Source: Epiperipatus broadwayi
Lineage: Eukaryota; Onychophora; Udeonychophora; Euonychophora; Peripatidae
Assembly (NCBI GenBank): GCA_028023455.1
Contig: JAQFVV010006306.1
Span: forward strand, 2,321,001 to 2,385,000
Length of the DNA stretch: 64,000 nucleotides
Direction of reading: 5' to 3'
Of the stretch, positions 60,610 through 64,000 are shown in pieces. Both the position numbers and the translations under genes were made by a program. Numbering within the stretch: the first letter of the stretch is position 1; each line of letters starts with the position of its first letter. The notes beneath the pieces were generated by a model, which ran no database searches, was not told the DNA's origin, and saw nothing but the letters and a program-made list of their open reading frames with translations.

Positions 60610-62692
60610 TGTAACCGTAACCCCTCTTTCTAACACCGAGACTACGGGCTTCAAAATAAACGTGACATATTGTAAGGCTTTATTTTTTTTCTTACATCGA
60701 CAGTTATTCACGATCCACATAAGGGGGCGCCAGATACGATTATTTAAGTTGATTTTAACTACTCGCATCACCTTACATCATGTCAAAACGATTTCGAAGT
60801 CTAATCCCACCCACTAGCTCAAAACTCCCAGCATGGACCAATAAGGTTTCTCAAGGTTGTTACATGATTGTTCTAGGACGACTCCTCCCGGAAAAGACGC
60901 ATTGTCCGCTAATGAAAAATCAGCATGGTTTTCTAATCACTCGACTACGGCATAAGGATTATTTATTGGTTGTCACTGACCTATGAGGTTGTTCGCTTAC
61001 GCCCCGAACACAAGGCTTACAAGTTCATCCCCCCGCTTTATCGTATATAACATAATTAATTGTCGTTTACTTTGATTGATTATAGACCCGCCCGCTCTTA
61101 AATCTATCTTAACTAAGGTGAAATAAGAAACATCGTGACTTACGGCACGATGTTGACATAATTAATAAAGTAACTAAATTGAAACGAAAATTAAAATTAA
61201 CTAAATCTATTTCAAAGATAAGTTATTAAAGAATAAATAAACTACGGTTTTGATTGTGTGTGAAAAGATTTGAGATATGCTCGACTTGATTAGATATTGA
61301 ACAAGTTTATTAATTATGAAAAGAAAACATTATTAATTGATTTATTACACACGCGCACATACATTCACGCTCACAGAGAATCATAATTAGTCATAACATA
61401 ATTTGAATAATGAGATAAAGTTCCTTTCTATTTGGTAAAATATATCTTTCCTTAGATTCACTTAAGTTCAGAGTTCATGTTTACAAAGTTCAGTAACAAA
61501 ATAAACTATCATGACGAGGAAAGTCTTAAGATTTAATTGTGCAAATTTATGTTGGTTAATTACGAGATTGCCTTATGGATTTATAAATTGAGTGAGTGAA
61601 CATAATATAAAACATATTTACCTAGGATTTGTCTTGGTTGCAACGAATGTCGATTGGTCTGGACGAGTTTGGGTATTTCACGGAACATTTCTTTTATTAG
61701 GAGCATTCACTTAACACGACGATGTTATCAGAATTTCATAGCTTCGGAGATATTTCAGTAGCGGAGCGCCGATCAGTCACTGAAGGGTTTATTAGCCCCT
61801 CATGACAGTCGACGCTCTTGGTATTAATTTCATAATGGTCATCGTAAATACTGAGGAATAATCAAGCTAATTCAGAACAATTCTATTTTTAAAATGAAAA
61901 CATAAGCATCGGAATAATGATTAGGTGCTAACTCGGCGTACTGAGAATTGGAAAATAAAAAAAAACACAGCAATGATAATGTATCAATCGAAATGAATCG
62001 AATCGAACGAATCCAACCATTGAATAGGTTTTGACTAGTATTTATAAAGGTTGATCCTTATCTTGGGATCCAATCTACCCCCATAGTTCCCTGTTCTTGG
62101 AGTTGTCGTTCAGGTCCGCGTTTGAGGTACCTGCTCACTCACTCTTTGTGCTAAAGGCAATATTTATTTTGAGACAATCTCATTTTGCAATCTCACTCAA
62201 CCAACCTTATTCCTTCACACCTCGAATGCATGCGTGTGTGCGTGTGTTTTACCAGAACAATACAAGCTATTTTAAATTTAGAAGTCGAGCATTTATCTTT
62301 TCCTCAAATCTTTTCTATAAGTTTTATTCTAGTTAACATTAGATTTCTAAAATAAATATTTTTAATTCCCCGTGGTGATTTTGATGGACAATTATATTTT
62401 ATTATTTAGGAGAGCAAATTATATTTTATTATTTAGGAGAGCAAATTATATTTTATTATTTAGGAGAGCAAATTATTTTTTATTATTATTTTTTATTATC
62501 TAAAAGCTTTAATCATTTAATTAGACGTTTTACCGTCTGTATTTTATCAATGTGTTTTATAAATGTATTTATGAGAAAAAATATTACGAGTTACGAAAAA
62601 TAAAAGTACGAGTGTTTTAGGTTGCTTGCTGGTGTGTGTGTGTTTATCGATGCTTCCTAGATCTAATACTGATGTAACGCTGTCTCGTTACA
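60610..62692 (+). mobile_element. Possible solo LTR (2.1 kb)
   Basis: The segment begins TGTAACCG and ends CTCGTTACA, giving TGTAAC...GTTACA ends, with ATAT on both sides (60606-60609 and 62693-62696). Base composition is visibly less AT-rich than the flanks. A TATTTATAAAGG at about 62039 could be the promoter and AATAAA near 62351 a polyadenylation signal. There are no internal genes. The short AT target duplication could be chance. Confidence 0.4.
62390..62475 (+). repeat. 27-bp minisatellite, three copies
   Basis: TTTAGGAGAGCAAATTATA recurs with AGGAGAGCA at 62408, 62435 and 62462, exactly 27 bp apart. It lies within the possible LTR. Confidence 0.9.
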
Positions 62693-62699
62693 ATATAGA

Positions 62700-63265
62700 T
62701 ATTAATGGAGGAAATTAATTATAAAATTAACCCTGGATGGGGTGTTTTCTAAAAAAAATAACATTAAGTAGAACTATGCCCCAAAAACTGAAACGTTTTT
62801 TAAGAAAGCATTCTGTTAATACTGTTTATGATTTTTAGATTTAAATACTTAACGGAAAATGCATAATGGGATATATGTTAAAATTTACAAGTAAGGCCTG
62901 AAAATTAAGGGCATGAATAAGATAAGTAGACTCACTAGCATCATTGAAAGAATTAAAAAGCTGAAATGAAGCTAGGCTAAACTTACTGCACGAAGGGAGA
63001 ATAATAGATGGATAACTGAAATATTAGACTGGATCAAACAGAGAATGAGATTTGAAAGACACTATATGTAAGATAATTGAAGGTTTTTTGAAGTCATGTG
63101 GAAAAAAGAAAATATGGATCAGAAATTGACTTTTGTGATGGATTGAATCAGTAATTATTGGAAAATAATAAGTAAATGGTTAGTTACTTGTGGTACCAAG
63201 GGGGATTTATCATCAGAATAATAGAATATTCTATTGCGGAATTATCGGCTGTAACCTTGAATTAT
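62700..63265. other. AT-rich DNA, possible LINE relic
   Basis: Around 62990-63090 a plus-strand reading shows GWITEILDWIKQRMRFER-like sequence without domain support. Nothing else was recognised. Confidence 0.25.
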
Positions 63266-63269
63266 CAAT

Positions 63270-63385
63270 GGAATCCAGATAAACATATAACATTTCATTC
63301 TTCTTACACTTTAAAGCAAAATATATTTATTCTTTACGGTTTCGTCTGTTCCTAGAGAAAGTATTGAAGAATCCAGATAAACTGA
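63270..63385 (-). mobile_element. Family G1 relic
   Basis: Minus strand: CAGACGAAACCGTAAAGAA then GCTTTAAAGTGTAAGAAG match the G1 sequence downstream of its stem II. The CUGANGA half is not preserved. Confidence 0.45.
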
Positions 63386-63714
63386 ACTATTACATTATCA
63401 AAACAGTTGCTGACTTACAGCCTTTATTGATTTGAACTTGTGAACCTAGTGCATCTCATATCAAGTAGCGGTCTTTTTATTTTTTTTACACTACAAAATT
63501 AATGGTCTGAAATTTAAAACCACCTGAAGCTTTGAACTTAAGACATTTTGCTTGTGTAGTTATATAAATCCGACGCAATAACAACTACTATATATTTAAA
63601 TAATGTTAATTTTATGCTATCCAGATCTCTTTCGCCATGGTAATGTGTACCAATGAAATATCAATATCATCTTTTCTGCTTAACATATAAAATATATATT
63701 TTTGGGAGCAGTTC

Positions 63715-63920
63715 CTTTTGTTAATCCAGAGCTATCTATCACAAACTTAGAGTAGTCAGTGGATTCCAGTTATTTGTGCTCTTATATGCATGTCACATTC
63801 TAATCTCTGGCTCATGACCTTTGTCACTGAGGATTTGGGAATTTAATGCATGTTGCGTCAAGTTGGCATCTTTTATCTCTTTTATTATAGAACTAAGTCT
63901 GAAATTCAAAAGTATCCTAA
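63715..63920 (-). mobile_element. Family A relic
   Basis: TTAGAGTAGTCAGTGGATTCCAG, CATGACCTTTGTCACTGAGG and GTTGGCATCTTTTATCTC match successive parts of family A on the minus strand at low identity. The ribozyme core is decayed (GUGACAA). Confidence 0.45.
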
Positions 63921-64000
63921 ACTATATAAATTCTTACTAGAGAAAGTTGTGCTTTATTGGTAATAGAGTATAATAGTTTTCCATCTACTTTTTAAAAATG

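Overview
The window looks like AT-rich nuclear DNA from an invertebrate animal. It holds one recognisable host exon: the first coding exon of a TRIM9-type (class C-I TRIM) E3 ubiquitin ligase gene at 50716-51471 (+), ending at a clean GTAAGT donor. I recognise no other TRIM9 exon, so everything from 51472 to the end is probably its first intron or beyond. Small exons elsewhere could have been missed. I cannot name the species; the repeat types (tRNA-derived SINEs, degraded non-LTR elements, hammerhead-bearing short repeats) would fit a lophotrochozoan such as a mollusc, but that is inference.

The rest is almost entirely repeats. The striking content is at least three families of short interspersed units (called A, B and E here) that each carry a type I hammerhead self-cleaving ribozyme: CUGANGA, a short stem II, GAAA, a very short and often self-complementary stem III, a cleavable UH, and a two-part stem I whose strands co-vary between copies. 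About nine copies keep all core nucleotides; the best is at 38900-38968 (+). Several loci hold direct tandem copies with a constant monomer length (family A 451 and 452 bp at two separate loci, family B 399 bp, family E 392 bp), and others hold head-to-head inverted copies. This is the layout expected of retrozymes, non-autonomous elements that move as small circular RNAs released by their own ribozymes. A related motif (CUGANGA-A-stem-GAAAC), known from Penelope-like elements, occurs in further foldback families (G1, G2).

Region by region. 1-8460: a LINE 3' end, a 2-kb G/GA tract, foldbacks of families B, G1, G2 and A, a head-to-head SINE (family C) and a second LINE 3' end. 8466-13965: family A, a near-identical inverted plus direct array of an unknown ~340-bp unit (K), SINE C, B, a microsatellite, a long inverted repeat and A. 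14840-22590: E, B, A, an unknown foldback, SINE D, A, SINE C. 22860-32482: a foldback (F), E tandem, A, SINE D, a 611-bp tandem duplication, head-to-head SINE C, A. 33324-33956: a solo LTR with target-site duplication. 35440-43728: SINE D, A, E, a minisatellite with 165-bp higher-order period, more SINE D. 45380-49035: an eroded LINE followed by a family B tandem dimer. 50716-51471: TRIM9 exon. 53370-58205: a tandem duplication, a second eroded LINE with family A units nested in it, E. 60430-63920: SINE D, a possible 2.1-kb solo LTR, G1 and A relics.

All ribozyme structures were folded by hand and all repeat families were delimited by eye; none has been run through a covariance model or a repeat library.
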